Part shown: piece after piece, positions 45,660-54,929 of the stretch
Layout: every line of letters begins with the position of its first letter
Numbering within the stretch: position 1 is the stretch's first letter
Source: Micromonospora sp. NBC_01813
GTDB lineage: Bacteria > Actinomycetota > Actinomycetes > Mycobacteriales > Micromonosporaceae
Reading direction: 5' to 3'
DNA: 64,000 nt
Assembly (NCBI RefSeq): GCF_035917335.1
Contig: NZ_CP109067.1
Location: 1,676,501-1,740,500, forward strand
Notes under the pieces: generated by a model
What the model was told of the DNA's origin: nothing
The model's database searches: none
The model's input: only the letters and a program-made list of their open reading frames with translations
Made by a program: the position numbers and the translations under genes

Positions 45660-46394
45660 TCAGCCGTCGAGGCGTTGCACCGAGGCGACCAACCGTTCGG
45701 CGACCTCCGGCAGCGGAATCGCGGTCGCCTGCGCGGCGTCGCGCAGCACGTCGAGTGCCTCCCCCGCCCGACAGCGCCGCTGGGTCATCACGATCCCGAT
45801 CGCCGGGCCGATCAGGTCGCTGTGGTGCCAACCGTCGCCGGCCAGGTCGGAACCGCGCCGGTCGCCCCCACGGTCACGCACCGCGCCAAGCAGCAGACCG
45901 GCATGTTCGGCGAGCAGCATCGCCGTGAGCTGTTCACCATCAGCGATGGCGCCGTCGCGGTCGGCGTACAGATTGATCGAACCGATCACTTCCTCATCGA
46001 CGTCGACCGGTGCGCACAGCACGGCGCGAATCCCGCCATCGACCGCCGCCGGACTCCAGTCCGGCCAGCGCGACGTCTCGGCCAACGAAGTGACGAGCAC
46101 GATCTCCCGGTCCCTGATCGCGGTCATCGCCGGACCGTCCGTCGCGTACTGCAGCTCGTCGAGATCCTTGATCAGCGGATCCGAGGCCGCTACCGACGCG
46201 GGCTGGCCGGCGCGCAGAAAACAGACACTGGCGTAGCTGAGCCCGGGCAACGCGAACCTGGTGGTCAGAGCGAGATGCTCCAGCGCCTGGTCGAAGTCCG
46301 TGCAACGGATCATCCCGGCGGTCAGCTCACGCAGGGTCGCGGCGGTCTCCAGCACCGCCAGGCGGCTGCTCCCGACCTGGTCGGGCCGGCTCAC
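45660..46394 (-). CDS. GAF-ANTAR antiterminator-type regulator
   Basis: Protein of 244 residues with an N-terminal GAF sensor domain (about 15-165; LSYASVCFLRAG, VLCAPVDVDEEVIGSINLYA) and a C-terminal ANTAR RNA-binding domain (about 190-242; LIGPAIGIVMTQRRCRAGEALDVLRDAAQ in consecutive parts). ANTAR proteins bind paired hairpins in nascent RNA to prevent termination. The GAF ligand is unknown. The GTG at 46394 opens the frame; no strong ribosome site is seen. It lies downstream of secA2 on the opposite-reading order of the minus strand, with a 175-bp gap, and is probably separately transcribed. Confidence 0.9.
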   Translation of the reverse strand: MSRPDQVGSSRLAVLETAATLRELTAGMIRCTDFDQALEHLALTTRFALPGLSYASVCFLRAGQPASVAASDPLIKDLDELQYATDGPAMTAIRDREIVLVTSLAETSRWPDWSPAAVDGGIRAVLCAPVDVDEEVIGSINLYADRDGAIADGEQLTAMLLAEHAGLLLGAVRDRGGDRRGSDLAGDGWHHSDLIGPAIGIVMTQRRCRAGEALDVLRDAAQATAIPLPEVAERLVASVQRLDG

Positions 46395-46569
46395 AGTGCC
46401 AGCACCGGCCCGACCGCCACCGCAGACGTCTCAACGGTACCGGCGGGCACCACAGCCATTCGTCACTCCCGTCATCCTCACCAGCGGGCGAAGCCCGGCA
46501 ACCCCCCGGCAACCCGGCCGAGCCTACCCATGGCAGCGGCCTGCCGAGCCAGCTTTCCGACGGTTCGCC

Positions 46570-48867
46570 TCAGCCTCGTCCGCCGCCGCCGAGGCGTCGC
46601 CCCACCGACGAGATCAGCCGGTCGAGCTCGGACCCGAACGGGTTGTCGTGTACCAGGTACGTCCAGGTCGCGCTCGGTCGTACCAACTGCGCGTCGTCGG
46701 GCTGCCAGTCCTCGTCGAACTCGGTCTCGGTGAACGTCGCGACCGTACGCGCCTCGATCTCCGGGATCAGCTGGTTGAACGCGGGGACGGCCGCCCGGTG
46801 GAACTCGTCGAGCGGGTCGAGCCGGCCGAGTGCCCGCAGGTGCACGCCCTCCCGGACCTCGGACAGCTCGGCGAGGTGCTCGGCCCAGAGCCGGTCCAGG
46901 TGGTAGAGGGCGATCGTCCGCGCCGCCCGGGACAACAGGTCCTCGTCCATCTCGGCGCAGCGGTCCGGGAGGCGCTCCATCAGCATCAGCGCGGCGACCT
47001 CCGTGGTGAGCAGCCGCTCACGCCGCTCGGCCAACGCCTTGCGTTGCTGCTCGATCACCACGCTGTACCGCCAGGTGTTGCGGTGGATCTCGTGGTCGAC
47101 ACCCTCGGCGATCCGTTGGGCGTACTCGATGGCGAAGTCCACCTGATCGTCCTGGACGATGCCGTCGGGAGTCATCTTCGGTGAGGGCGGAATCGCATCC
47201 GGAGCATGCCGCACGACCAGGTCGTCCTCCAGACTCACGAAGAACACCGAGCCACCCGGGTCGCCCTGACGGCCGGCCCGGCCGCGCAGTTGGTTGTCGA
47301 CCCGCCGGCTGTCATGCCGGCCGCTGCCGATGACGAGGAGACCGCCCAGCTCGGCCACCTGGTCACGGTCTGCCTGGTCGCTTCCGCCCAGCCGGATGTC
47401 CACGCCCCGGCCGGCCATCTGGGTGGAGACCGTCACCGTGCCGAGGGCACCGGCCTCGGCGATGATCGCCGCTTCCTCGTCGTCGTTCTTCGCGTTCAGT
47501 ACCGCGCACGGCACCCCTGCCTCACCGAGCGCGGTCGCCAGGCTCTCCGACTCCTTGACGTCCAGCGTGCCGATCAGCACCGGCCGGCCGGTGGCGTGGG
47601 CCGCCTTGATCTCGGTGACGAGCGCCTCGTCCTTCTCGGCGCGGGTGGCGTAGATCCGGTCCGGCTCGTCGACGCGGACGCACGGCGTGTGCGGTGGGAT
47701 GACCGCCACCTCGAGTTTGAAGAACTCCCGCAGCTGGTCGCCGACCAGGACCGCGGTCGCCGTCATCCCACACAGCGTGCGGTACGTCGCCACGAAGGCC
47801 TGCACGGTGATGGTGGCGAGCACCTCGCCCTCCGCCGTGGCGTTGAGCCCTTCCTTGGCCTCGACCGCGGCCTGTAGGCCATCCGGCCACCGACGGCGTT
47901 GCGCCACCCGCCCCCGCATCTCGTCGACCAACTCGACCACACCGTCCCTGACGATGTAGTCGACGTCGCGCTTGAGCAGGGCGTGCGCGTGCAGTGCGAC
48001 GTGGACCGCGGACAGTTGGGCCACGTTGTCGTCGGCGTACAGGTCGATGCCGTCCAGCTTGGCCTCGACCGCCGCCAGCCCCTCGGTGGTGAACGCCACG
48101 CTGCGGCCGTCGTCGGCGACGTCGTAGTCTCGGCCCGGGCGCAGACCACGCACGAGCGCGGCCGCGGTGTGCACCGGATCCTGCTCACCGGTCACCGCCC
48201 CGGCAAGAACCATCGGCACCCGCGCCTCGTCGATGAGGATCGAGTCGGCCTCGTCGACGATCGCCGTGGACATCGCGGGCTGGACCCGGTCGGCGATGTC
48301 GGTCACCAACTGGTCGCGGAGAAAGTCGAAGCCGGCCTCGCTGACCGAGACATAGGTGACGTCCTGCTGGTACGCCTGGCGCCGCTGCGCGGGGGTGCTG
48401 CTCTCGGTGACCCAGCCCACCGACAGCCCGAGCAGCGCGTACACCGGGGCCATCCACTCCGCGTCACGACGCGCCAGGTAGTCGTTGACCGTCAGCACGT
48501 GCACCGGCCCGTTGCCCCGCCGTACGTGCCCGTACGCGGCGACCGTGGCGGTGAGCGTCTTACCTTCGCCGGTGGCCATCTCCGCGACCTTGCCGGCCAG
48601 CAGCGACATCGCCCCCAGCAACTGCTCGTCGAACGGCCGCTCGTCGATGGCCCGGCGGGCCGCCTCGCGCCCCACCGCACAGACGTCGACGAACTCGACG
48701 GCGCGGCCGGCCTCCTCCGTCAACTCGGCGTCGTCCAGCGCGCGGAGGTCCTCCTCGCGCGCGGCGATCGCCGGAAGCAACTTCGCCAACGGCGCGAGAT
48801 CGACCGTGCTGCCCGGCCGCTGGAGGAAACGCCGAAACCGACTCTTCAGACGCTGCGACACACCCAT
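46570..48867 (-). CDS. secA2: Accessory Sec translocase ATPase SecA2
   Basis: ATPase of 765 residues, shorter than housekeeping SecA (about 900 or more) and lacking the C-terminal zinc-binding tail, which fits actinobacterial SecA2. Nucleotide-binding domain 1 holds MATGEGKTLTATVAAYGHV and STAIVDEADSILIDEARVP. The preprotein-crosslinking region includes VELVDEMRGRVAQRRRWPDGLQ in parts. Domain 2 includes VLIGTLDVKESE and TQMAGRGVDIRLGG, then RGRAGRQGDPG. SecA2 exports a small subset of proteins, often without typical signals, using the normal SecY channel. I chose the ATG at 48867, which gives the family N-terminus (MGVSQRLKSRFRRF); the frame runs open to 49362. It is divergent from gpgS. Confidence 0.93.
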   Translation of the reverse strand: MGVSQRLKSRFRRFLQRPGSTVDLAPLAKLLPAIAAREEDLRALDDAELTEEAGRAVEFVDVCAVGREAARRAIDERPFDEQLLGAMSLLAGKVAEMATGEGKTLTATVAAYGHVRRGNGPVHVLTVNDYLARRDAEWMAPVYALLGLSVGWVTESSTPAQRRQAYQQDVTYVSVSEAGFDFLRDQLVTDIADRVQPAMSTAIVDEADSILIDEARVPMVLAGAVTGEQDPVHTAAALVRGLRPGRDYDVADDGRSVAFTTEGLAAVEAKLDGIDLYADDNVAQLSAVHVALHAHALLKRDVDYIVRDGVVELVDEMRGRVAQRRRWPDGLQAAVEAKEGLNATAEGEVLATITVQAFVATYRTLCGMTATAVLVGDQLREFFKLEVAVIPPHTPCVRVDEPDRIYATRAEKDEALVTEIKAAHATGRPVLIGTLDVKESESLATALGEAGVPCAVLNAKNDDEEAAIIAEAGALGTVTVSTQMAGRGVDIRLGGSDQADRDQVAELGGLLVIGSGRHDSRRVDNQLRGRAGRQGDPGGSVFFVSLEDDLVVRHAPDAIPPSPKMTPDGIVQDDQVDFAIEYAQRIAEGVDHEIHRNTWRYSVVIEQQRKALAERRERLLTTEVAALMLMERLPDRCAEMDEDLLSRAARTIALYHLDRLWAEHLAELSEVREGVHLRALGRLDPLDEFHRAAVPAFNQLIPEIEARTVATFTETEFDEDWQPDDAQLVRPSATWTYLVHDNPFGSELDRLISSVGRRLGGGGRG

Positions 48868-49027
48868 GGCGCTCAACGCTACGCGACGCGTCGACGGCAC
48901 GGTGCCCCGCCCGGCCCTCGATCGTCGGGTCGGCGGGCTGGCGGCGGTGCCACCGACCCCGTTCAGGCATACCTGTGGCCACGGCGGGTAGCCGGTACCG
49001 GTTTGACCGTCGGCATGGGGGTGGATC

Positions 49028-50038
49028 ATGGGGTACGCGCGAACGACCATCGCTCCCACGGTGGGTGACTGGGCCGCCCGACGTACCGCCGTCGCGGGGC
49101 GCTGGACGCCGTGGGAGCTGGCCATGGCCAAGGACGGACGGCGGGTCAGTGTCGTCCTTCCGGCCCGCAACGAGGAGTCCACCGTCGGTCCGATCGTCCG
49201 GTCGATCCGCGAGCACCTGGTGGAGCGGGTGCCGCTGGTCGACGACGTACTGGTGGTCGACTCCCGGTCGCACGACGCGACGGCGGCCGTGGCGGTCGCG
49301 GCCGGTGCCCGGGTGGTGGGACAGGACGAGATGACCCGCGGACTACCTCGGCTGGAAGGCAAGGGCGACGCGCTCTGGGCCGGGTTGGCGGCGACCGACG
49401 GCGACCTGGTCGCCTTCGTCGACGCCGATCTGCGGGAGTTTCAGCCCGCGTTCGTCACCGGACTGCTGGGACCGTTGCTCACCGACCATTCGGTGACCTT
49501 CGTCAAGGGCTTCTACCACCGCCCGCTGGTGCGCTCGACGGACGTCGAGGCCGACGCCGGTGGCCGGGTCACCGAGATCATGGCCAGACCGCTGTTCAAC
49601 CTGTTCTGGCCCGACCTCGCTGGCTTCGTCCAGCCACTCGCGGGCGAGTACGCCGGACGACGATCGGCGTTGGAACAGATCCCGTTCGTGTCGGGGTACG
49701 GGGTGGAGACAGCGATGCTGATCGACCTGCTCGACCTGTGCGGCCTCGACGCGCTCGCCCAGGTCGATCTGGGCGAGCGACGGCACCGCCACCAGAGCAC
49801 CGAGGCGCTGGGCCGGATGTCCGCCCAGATCCTGCTGACCGCGTGGTCCCGGCTGTACCACAAGGGATGGGTGATCTCCGAACGCCCACCGGGGAGTCTG
49901 CTCACCCAGTTCCGGCGGGGGGACGCGGCCGCGCTGAGCAGCCTGGAACGGGAGATCGTTGTCAGTGACGTGTCGGTCCAGGAGCGTCCTCCCCTGGGCC
50001 AGCATCGCCGGTCCCTCGCGACCGCGACCAGCGGTTGA
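49028..50038 (+). CDS. gpgS: Glucosyl-3-phosphoglycerate synthase
   Basis: GT-A fold glycosyltransferase (GT81) of 336 residues. It transfers glucose from a nucleotide sugar to 3-phosphoglycerate, the first step to glucosylglycerate and, in mycobacteria, methylglucose lipopolysaccharides. Motifs: RVSVVLPARNEESTVG (nucleotide-binding start), VLVVDSRSHDAT, VAFVDADLREF (the metal-binding DxD-like site), FVKGFYHRPL, and FVSGYGVETAMLIDLLD near the acceptor site. No membrane segment is present. It is divergent from secA2. No glucosylglycerate phosphatase is adjacent; the phosphoglycerate chemistry links loosely with the glycogen genes downstream. Confidence 0.93.
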   Translation: MGYARTTIAPTVGDWAARRTAVAGRWTPWELAMAKDGRRVSVVLPARNEESTVGPIVRSIREHLVERVPLVDDVLVVDSRSHDATAAVAVAAGARVVGQDEMTRGLPRLEGKGDALWAGLAATDGDLVAFVDADLREFQPAFVTGLLGPLLTDHSVTFVKGFYHRPLVRSTDVEADAGGRVTEIMARPLFNLFWPDLAGFVQPLAGEYAGRRSALEQIPFVSGYGVETAMLIDLLDLCGLDALAQVDLGERRHRHQSTEALGRMSAQILLTAWSRLYHKGWVISERPPGSLLTQFRRGDAAALSSLEREIVVSDVSVQERPPLGQHRRSLATATSG

Positions 50039-50118
50039 ATCGTCGCGGGCCGATTCCCGCTGTCGCCGGTGATCCGCGCGACCCGAGTTGAGGCGCGCCG
50101 CAGGAGAGGTGACCGCGG

Positions 50119-50298
50119 CTACTTCTTGCTGCCGGCGCTCGGTTTGGTTGCGCTGAACACGACGAGTCCGACGATCAACCCGACCAGGGCGATCGCGCCC
50201 GAGTTCGACGTGTCGTCGCCGGCGCCGGAGATGCCGAAGGCGAACGTCACGGCACCGGCGACGACTGCGGCGACCAGACGATTCCCACGTTGCTTCAC
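50119..50298 (-). CDS. Small membrane protein (59 residues)
   Basis: A GTG-initiated frame on the minus strand encodes 59 residues: VKQRGNRLVAAVVAGAVTF at the start, a GAGDDTSNSG turn, GAIALVGLIVGLVVFSAT as a second hydrophobic helix, and a basic KPSAGSKK end. This two-helix hairpin with charged ends reads as a genuine tiny membrane protein. The ribosome site is weak. It sits between the gpgS stop and the sigma-STAS gene stop, with coding-like codons. The function is unknown; no partner is evident. Confidence 0.6.
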   Translation of the reverse strand: MKQRGNRLVAAVVAGAVTFAFGISGAGDDTSNSGAIALVGLIVGLVVFSATKPSAGSKK

Positions 50299-50392
50299 GC
50301 TCGGCAGGTTACGAGCGGAAACGCCGGCGAGACGGCACGACGACCCGCTCTCCCTCGAACGGGGGACGGGCGTCGGTGGTGTGCCGGTGCGC

Positions 50393-51529
50393 TCAGGCGA
50401 ACAACGGGGCCAGCCCGGCCACCGTGAGACTCCGCCGCACGTACGGCTGCGCGCGGGCGAACCGCAACCGTACCGCCGCCCGGCGGGCCGCCTCGTGGCT
50501 GGCCAGCAGCGCGGCGATACCGGCGGCGTCGATGAACCCCACGCCGTCGAGGTCGACGAGCACCTCGTCGTCTCCGGCGGCGCAGACCGCCTCCGTCAGC
50601 CCGACGCGCACCCGCTCGGCGGCGTCGCGGTCGAGCTCACCACGGACTCCCACCAGGACCTTCCCGCCGGTGCGCTCGACCGACATCGTCAGGGTGTCGG
50701 CGGTGTCGCCCTGGCCGACCCCCGACTCCCAGCGCGGTGGGGCGTCGGTCAGCATCGCCTGACGCAGCCAGGTCAGCGTGCGCGACAGCAGCCGGGAGAC
50801 GTGCATCTGGGAGATGCCGAACTCGGCGGCGATGTCCGACTGGGTGTAGTTGCCGTAGAAGCGCATCGCGAGGATGCGGCGTTCCCGGGCGGGCAGTCGG
50901 TAGAGCAGGCCACTGACGGTGAGTCGGTCGTCGACCGACTCCAGGTCCGCGTCGAGGGCGCCGAACATGTCGCCGAGTTCGGCCGGTCCGTCGTCACCGA
51001 CCGGGCCGTTGAGCGAGGCCGGGGTGTAGCCGGCGGCCGACTCCAACGCGGCCAGGATGTCCTCTTCGGAGGTCTCCAGGCGCGCCGCCAGTTCCGCGAC
51101 CGTCGGCGACCTGGACAGCTCGCTGGTCAGCACCGCGGTCGCCTGGCTGACCTCAATGGTGAGATCCTGTAGCCGGCGCGGTACGTGCACGCCCCAGGTC
51201 CGGTCACGGAAGTGGCGTTTGATCTCACCGGTGATGGTCACCGCCGCATAGGCGGTGAAGGAGCCGCGCTCCGGGTCGTAGCGGTCGACCGCCTTCACCA
51301 GGCCGAGTCGAGCCACTTGCTCGAGATCCTCCAACGGCTCGCCACGACCGCGGTACCTGCGGGCCAGCCGACCGGCGAATGGCAGCGCGAGTTGGACCAG
51401 TTCCTCCCGGAGATCTCGACGCCGGTTTTCCGGCTGGCCGGCGAACCGGGCAGCGTATGACAAGGCGGCGCCGTCCAGGTCTTCCAGTGCGTGTTCTGAT
51501 CGAGTCGCAGTACGTTTCGGTCCGGACAT
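50393..51529 (-). CDS. SigB/SigF-type sigma factor fused to a C-terminal STAS domain
   Basis: Protein of 378 residues. The N-terminal ~260 are a group-3 sigma factor: region 2 (LEDLEQVARLGLVKAVDRYD and FTAYAAVTITGEIKRHFRDR), region 3 (LSRSPTVAELAARLETSEED) and region 4 (LPARERRILAMRFYGNYTQ, then ISQMHVSRLLSRTLTWLR). A ~15-residue linker joins a STAS domain (about 278-378), the fold of anti-sigma antagonists. The STAS motif that usually reads D-S-S-G is D334-A335-A336-G337, so the normally phosphorylated Ser is absent. The STAS part could bind the anti-sigma kinase in cis and keep this factor free. The ATG at 51529 has an AGGGG site. No anti-sigma gene is adjacent. Confidence 0.93.
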   Translation of the reverse strand: MSGPKRTATRSEHALEDLDGAALSYAARFAGQPENRRRDLREELVQLALPFAGRLARRYRGRGEPLEDLEQVARLGLVKAVDRYDPERGSFTAYAAVTITGEIKRHFRDRTWGVHVPRRLQDLTIEVSQATAVLTSELSRSPTVAELAARLETSEEDILAALESAAGYTPASLNGPVGDDGPAELGDMFGALDADLESVDDRLTVSGLLYRLPARERRILAMRFYGNYTQSDIAAEFGISQMHVSRLLSRTLTWLRQAMLTDAPPRWESGVGQGDTADTLTMSVERTGGKVLVGVRGELDRDAAERVRVGLTEAVCAAGDDEVLVDLDGVGFIDAAGIAALLASHEAARRAAVRLRFARAQPYVRRSLTVAGLAPLFA

Positions 51530-51729
51530 TCCGCCCCTCCCGGGTAATCCGGCTTCGAGCTACGCGTTCCGGTATCCAGGGCGCGGTTCGCCGGTCAGGT
51601 CCCCCCTTGCCGGACCACCACTCCCTACGCCGGACCTTACTGCCAGTGACGACACGACCCAATCCATAGGCGCTAAATGCCGCGAAATTTCCACCGTGCC
51701 CCGCCGCCACGCGGGCCGCCGCGATCGCC

Positions 51730-52833
51730 TCACCCCGTGACCGGGTCCGCGTAGCGCAGGACCGCGCCGACGCCGCCGTCCAGTTCGGCCTCCTGGCCGA
51801 CCAGCACCAGGTCCGCGTCGGTCGCGGCCAACGCCCGCAGCAACGCCGCGTCGGCGCGTACCTCACGCGGTTCGGCGACCGACATGGCCGTCAGCTGGGC
51901 GGGGTCCAACGCGATCTGGGTCGGTTCGGGCCCGATCCACACCCGCTGCGTCGAGGACGGATCGTCGACCAGCAGCATCGTGTCGACCTGGGCCCGCTGC
52001 AGCGCACCGATGACCGCCGGCAGTCCGTCGCCCCGACCGCGCTGAGAGCCGTACCGGTCCAGCGCCTGATCGGTGTGCCTGGCCGCCACCTCGGCTATCG
52101 CCTGGATGGTCGCCTCGGTCAACGGCTCCGGGTCGGCCCCCACCGCCCGGGATCCAACATCCGCCTGCACGGTACGTGACTGCCAGTGCCGCGGCAGCCT
52201 ACCGATGAGCAACTGCCGTGCCTGCGGGTCACCGGCCACGACCAGTATCTCCGCGCCCACCTGCTCGGCGAGCGCCGCGGTGGCAGCGGCGCTCTCCCCG
52301 GCGTTGCGGTGCCAGGTCAGCTCGGCCGCCCGCTGGAACCGCGCCTGGGACCAGGCACCCGGCTTGACCTTGCGGATCGGCTGGGTCGCCGAACCGTCGA
52401 CGCCCATCTGCCGGGGCAGACCACCGGCGCTGACCGCGTCGATCTCGGCTCCGGTCCGGCTGACCAGCACCCGAATCCAGCTGATCTCCTCGCCGCGGTG
52501 AGCGACCAGTGGCATGGCGTGCGGGAGCGGTCCCACCGCCGCGAGGTCCCGCCGGGGCGGCGCGGGGAGGTAGTCGTGCAGGACCACCTCACCGTTGGCC
52601 GCGCTCAACGCCAGGCCGTACTCGCCGGAGCGGGGTACGTGCCGCAGCACGGACGAGCCCAGGGCGGTGATCGTCGCCGGATCGGCGCCCCGGTCGCCGA
52701 GCTGGGCGGCAAGGGCTCGCCATCGCAACTCGAGTGCCTCCGCCGCGTCCTCGGTGTCGCGTGAGGCGTCGAGATAGACCGACGCCCACGGTCCGGGCCG
52801 GGCGTACAGCGGCCGCAGAAATGACAGATCCAT
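51730..52833 (-). CDS. Vms1/eRF1-like (Rv2629-type) protein
   Basis: Protein of 367 residues resembling the actinobacterial Rv2629/baeRF family, which is related to the Vms1 and eRF1 peptidyl-tRNA-handling proteins. The N-terminus is typical (MDLSFLRPLYARPGPWASVYLDASRD). The middle includes GEEISWIRVLVSRTGAEID and a release-factor-like segment around KVKPGAWSQARFQRAAELTW, with Arg/Gln residues. The C-terminal eRF1-3-like domain contains VIGALQRAQVDTMLLVDDPS and ADLVLVGQEAEL. The hallmark Gly-Gly-Gln is not obvious. Mycobacterial Rv2629 is dormancy-associated. The ATG at 52833 has a superb AGGAGGGGG site. It lies upstream of the sigma-STAS gene on the same strand. Confidence 0.85.
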   Translation of the reverse strand: MDLSFLRPLYARPGPWASVYLDASRDTEDAAEALELRWRALAAQLGDRGADPATITALGSSVLRHVPRSGEYGLALSAANGEVVLHDYLPAPPRRDLAAVGPLPHAMPLVAHRGEEISWIRVLVSRTGAEIDAVSAGGLPRQMGVDGSATQPIRKVKPGAWSQARFQRAAELTWHRNAGESAAATAALAEQVGAEILVVAGDPQARQLLIGRLPRHWQSRTVQADVGSRAVGADPEPLTEATIQAIAEVAARHTDQALDRYGSQRGRGDGLPAVIGALQRAQVDTMLLVDDPSSTQRVWIGPEPTQIALDPAQLTAMSVAEPREVRADAALLRALAATDADLVLVGQEAELDGGVGAVLRYADPVTG

Positions 52834-52991
52834 GGCAGTACCCCCTCCTCTCCACGCCGACATACCCGGCTTGCCCCCCGAATCACCACAAATCAAGCTA
52901 ACAATCGCCTCATGAGCACCATTCATTCACGAGATTCACGCCGATCCATCGATACAATGCGTAAACAAGCGCAGACATTCGGTGGTGATGG

Positions 52992-53540
52992 ATGGATCCC
53001 GAACTCTTCCCGGAGCGCGCCGTACACCGGCCCGGACCGATCATCACCGGACATGTGGTGCGCCTGGTCGCCGGCTACTCACGGCCGATCAAAGTCGGCC
53101 AACCGGTACTGATCGGGGTCCTCGCCGCGGCCGGGGTGATCCGGACGATGAGCGCCGCCCTGTCCTCCGTACGGTTGGCCGGCAGCGGCTCCACCGCTGC
53201 CCGGCGCAAGTGGAAGGAACTTCGTACCGGGCCCGAGTACCTGGTGACCCCGCTGCACATCCGGGACACCAACGGCGTGCTGTGCGAAATGGAGATCCAC
53301 GGACACGTGCCGCAGAGTGCCCTCGACCCCGCCGACCACGTCCAGGTCACGGTCCGCAGGCAGAAGGACCCAGAGTTGCCGCCACGGGTGGAGCGCATCG
53401 TCAACCTGACCACCGGCCAGTTCCTCACGCCCCGTACCCCGACCCTGCGGTCGCATCTCGGTCCCGCACTGCTGTTCCAGGCGGTCCTCGGAGTGCTCGC
53501 CCTGATCGCGCTCGTCGCAGTTGTGATCATGTTGCGCTGA
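52992..53540 (+). CDS. Unknown protein with a C-terminal membrane helix
   Basis: Protein of 182 residues that I do not recognise. The N-terminus (FPERAVHRPGPIITGHVVRLVAG) reads as a beta-strand-rich domain. A second segment, YLVTPLHIRDTNGVLCEMEIHG, and the basic VQVTVRRQKDPELPPRVERI resemble an OB-like or nodulation-protein-like beta domain. The C-terminal 25 residues form a membrane helix (FQAVLGVLALIALVAVVIML), so it is probably tail-anchored. The ATG at 52992 follows GGTGATGG, a usable site. Its leader (52834-52991) is unusually AT-rich. Confidence 0.75.
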   Translation: MDPELFPERAVHRPGPIITGHVVRLVAGYSRPIKVGQPVLIGVLAAAGVIRTMSAALSSVRLAGSGSTAARRKWKELRTGPEYLVTPLHIRDTNGVLCEMEIHGHVPQSALDPADHVQVTVRRQKDPELPPRVERIVNLTTGQFLTPRTPTLRSHLGPALLFQAVLGVLALIALVAVVIMLR

Positions 53541-53698
53541 TCCGGCCGGCGCCAGTGGGTGATCCACCTCATGGCCTCCTCCACCTGATGGATGACCCGA
53601 TCGCGGGGAGTACTGCGTGAGGCGGATACCATCCACCACCGCCGGGCCGAGGTCGGCAACCTGCGGATACGGGATCATGGAGCGATGACGCACCTGCC

Positions 53699-54628
53699 GT
53701 GCCGACAGGCCGGGTCGTGACCCATCTGCTGATCTCCGTCGCCTTCGCGCTGGCCTCCTCCGGCGCCTACGCCCTCGGCGCGGTCGTCCAGGAGCGGCTC
53801 GCCGTCCGCCTCGGCGCGAGCACCCCCTGGCGCGTGATGGTCCACGCGCTGCTCCGGGCCCGCCGCTGGTGGCTCTCCGTCGCACTCAACGCCCTCGGTG
53901 CCCTGCTGCACGTCGCCGCGCTGGCCTACGGACCGCTGTCGGTGGTACAGCCACTCGGTGCTCTCACCCTCGTGCTGGCGCTGCCGATCGGGGCTGCCTT
54001 CACCGCCCGACGCGTCGCCAACCGCCAGTGGCTCGGTGCCGCACTGACCGTCGTCGGGCTCCTCCTTCTGCTGACGCTGACCGTCCCGGGAAGCGGCGAC
54101 GGGATGGACCCCGCCGACACCACCGCTCTGATCATCGTCAGTGCCCTCGTGCTGACCGCCATGGTCGCCGGGACGGCCACGGTGCGACGCACGGTGCCTC
54201 GCAGCCTGATGTACGCCATCGGTGCCGGGGTGGCGTTCGCGGTCGCCTCAGCCCTGACCCATGCCGTCACCCGGCAGTTCGAAGCCACCGGAGCCGCCAC
54301 CCTGCTCAGCCCGACGGTGCCCGCCATCGCGGCGATGGCCATCGCGGGTGTGCTGTTGTCCCAACTCGCCTACCGGGGCAGTGGTCTCGGCGCCCCGCTG
54401 GCCACGGTCACGCTGGCCAACCCCGTCGCCTCGGCCGTGATCGGCGTGGCGTTGTTCGGGGAACGTTTCAGCGACGGACCGCTCGCGATGGCCTTGCTGG
54501 TCGTCGCCGCCAGCGCCGCCAGCGCCGGCATCGTGCTGCTGTCGCCACCGGCGGCCGCGCCCCAGGACGGCACCGGCGTGGACCCGAAGGCGGAGCCGCC
54601 CCGCACGCCGGCGCTGTGCCGACGCTGA
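53699..54628 (+). CDS. DMT-superfamily (EamA-like) membrane transporter
   Basis: Integral membrane protein of about 309 residues with nine or ten hydrophobic helices arranged as two EamA-like halves. Typical segments are SVVQPLGALTLVLALPIGAAF in the first half, and YRGSGLGAPLATVTLANPVA with VIGVALFGERFSDGP in the second, the usual Pro/Glu pattern of drug/metabolite transporters. The C-terminus is a Pro-rich tail. The substrate is unknown. The start is uncertain: the GTG at 53699 is used here, but the GTG at 53717 is equally likely and neither has a good ribosome site. Confidence 0.87.
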   Translation: MPTGRVVTHLLISVAFALASSGAYALGAVVQERLAVRLGASTPWRVMVHALLRARRWWLSVALNALGALLHVAALAYGPLSVVQPLGALTLVLALPIGAAFTARRVANRQWLGAALTVVGLLLLLTLTVPGSGDGMDPADTTALIIVSALVLTAMVAGTATVRRTVPRSLMYAIGAGVAFAVASALTHAVTRQFEATGAATLLSPTVPAIAAMAIAGVLLSQLAYRGSGLGAPLATVTLANPVASAVIGVALFGERFSDGPLAMALLVVAASAASAGIVLLSPPAAAPQDGTGVDPKAEPPRTPALCRR

Positions 54629-54929
54629 CGGCGACCGCGCCGCCCCGGCGCTGACCGGACCGACCGGGTACCACCGACGGCCGTGTCTTCGGTCACCTCC
54701 GGCCGGTTCCGGGATGCGGATCCGCGCTCCATGCCGTTTGCTTGACTGCGAGACCCGGTCGCGCACCGCTGCGCGGCGCCTCTCCCCGATACCCGGCCGT
54801 CGGCCACCACCTCCTCCGCACCACCAGGCCATCGGCCTGCACTGCCATCACGCGCAGCAACCGCACCATGCCCTGTCGGCGTCGGCGCCGGCGCACCCGC
54901 ACACGTTCCAATGGATGGAGAAGATTGCG
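54629..54929. other. 301-bp gap before the glycogen genes
   Basis: No gene is seen. It probably contains the promoter of the GT4-glgB pair; a TTGACT hexamer at about 54739-54744 is a possible -35 element. The GT4 frame is open through this gap, but the translation is low-complexity Pro/His and not conserved-looking. Confidence 0.4.

Noticed and set aside
46570-49362. SecA2 extended to a 930-codon protein from an upstream start
   Set aside because: The added N-terminal residues are antisense to the gpgS start and low-complexity; the ATG at 48867 gives the normal SecA2 N-terminus.
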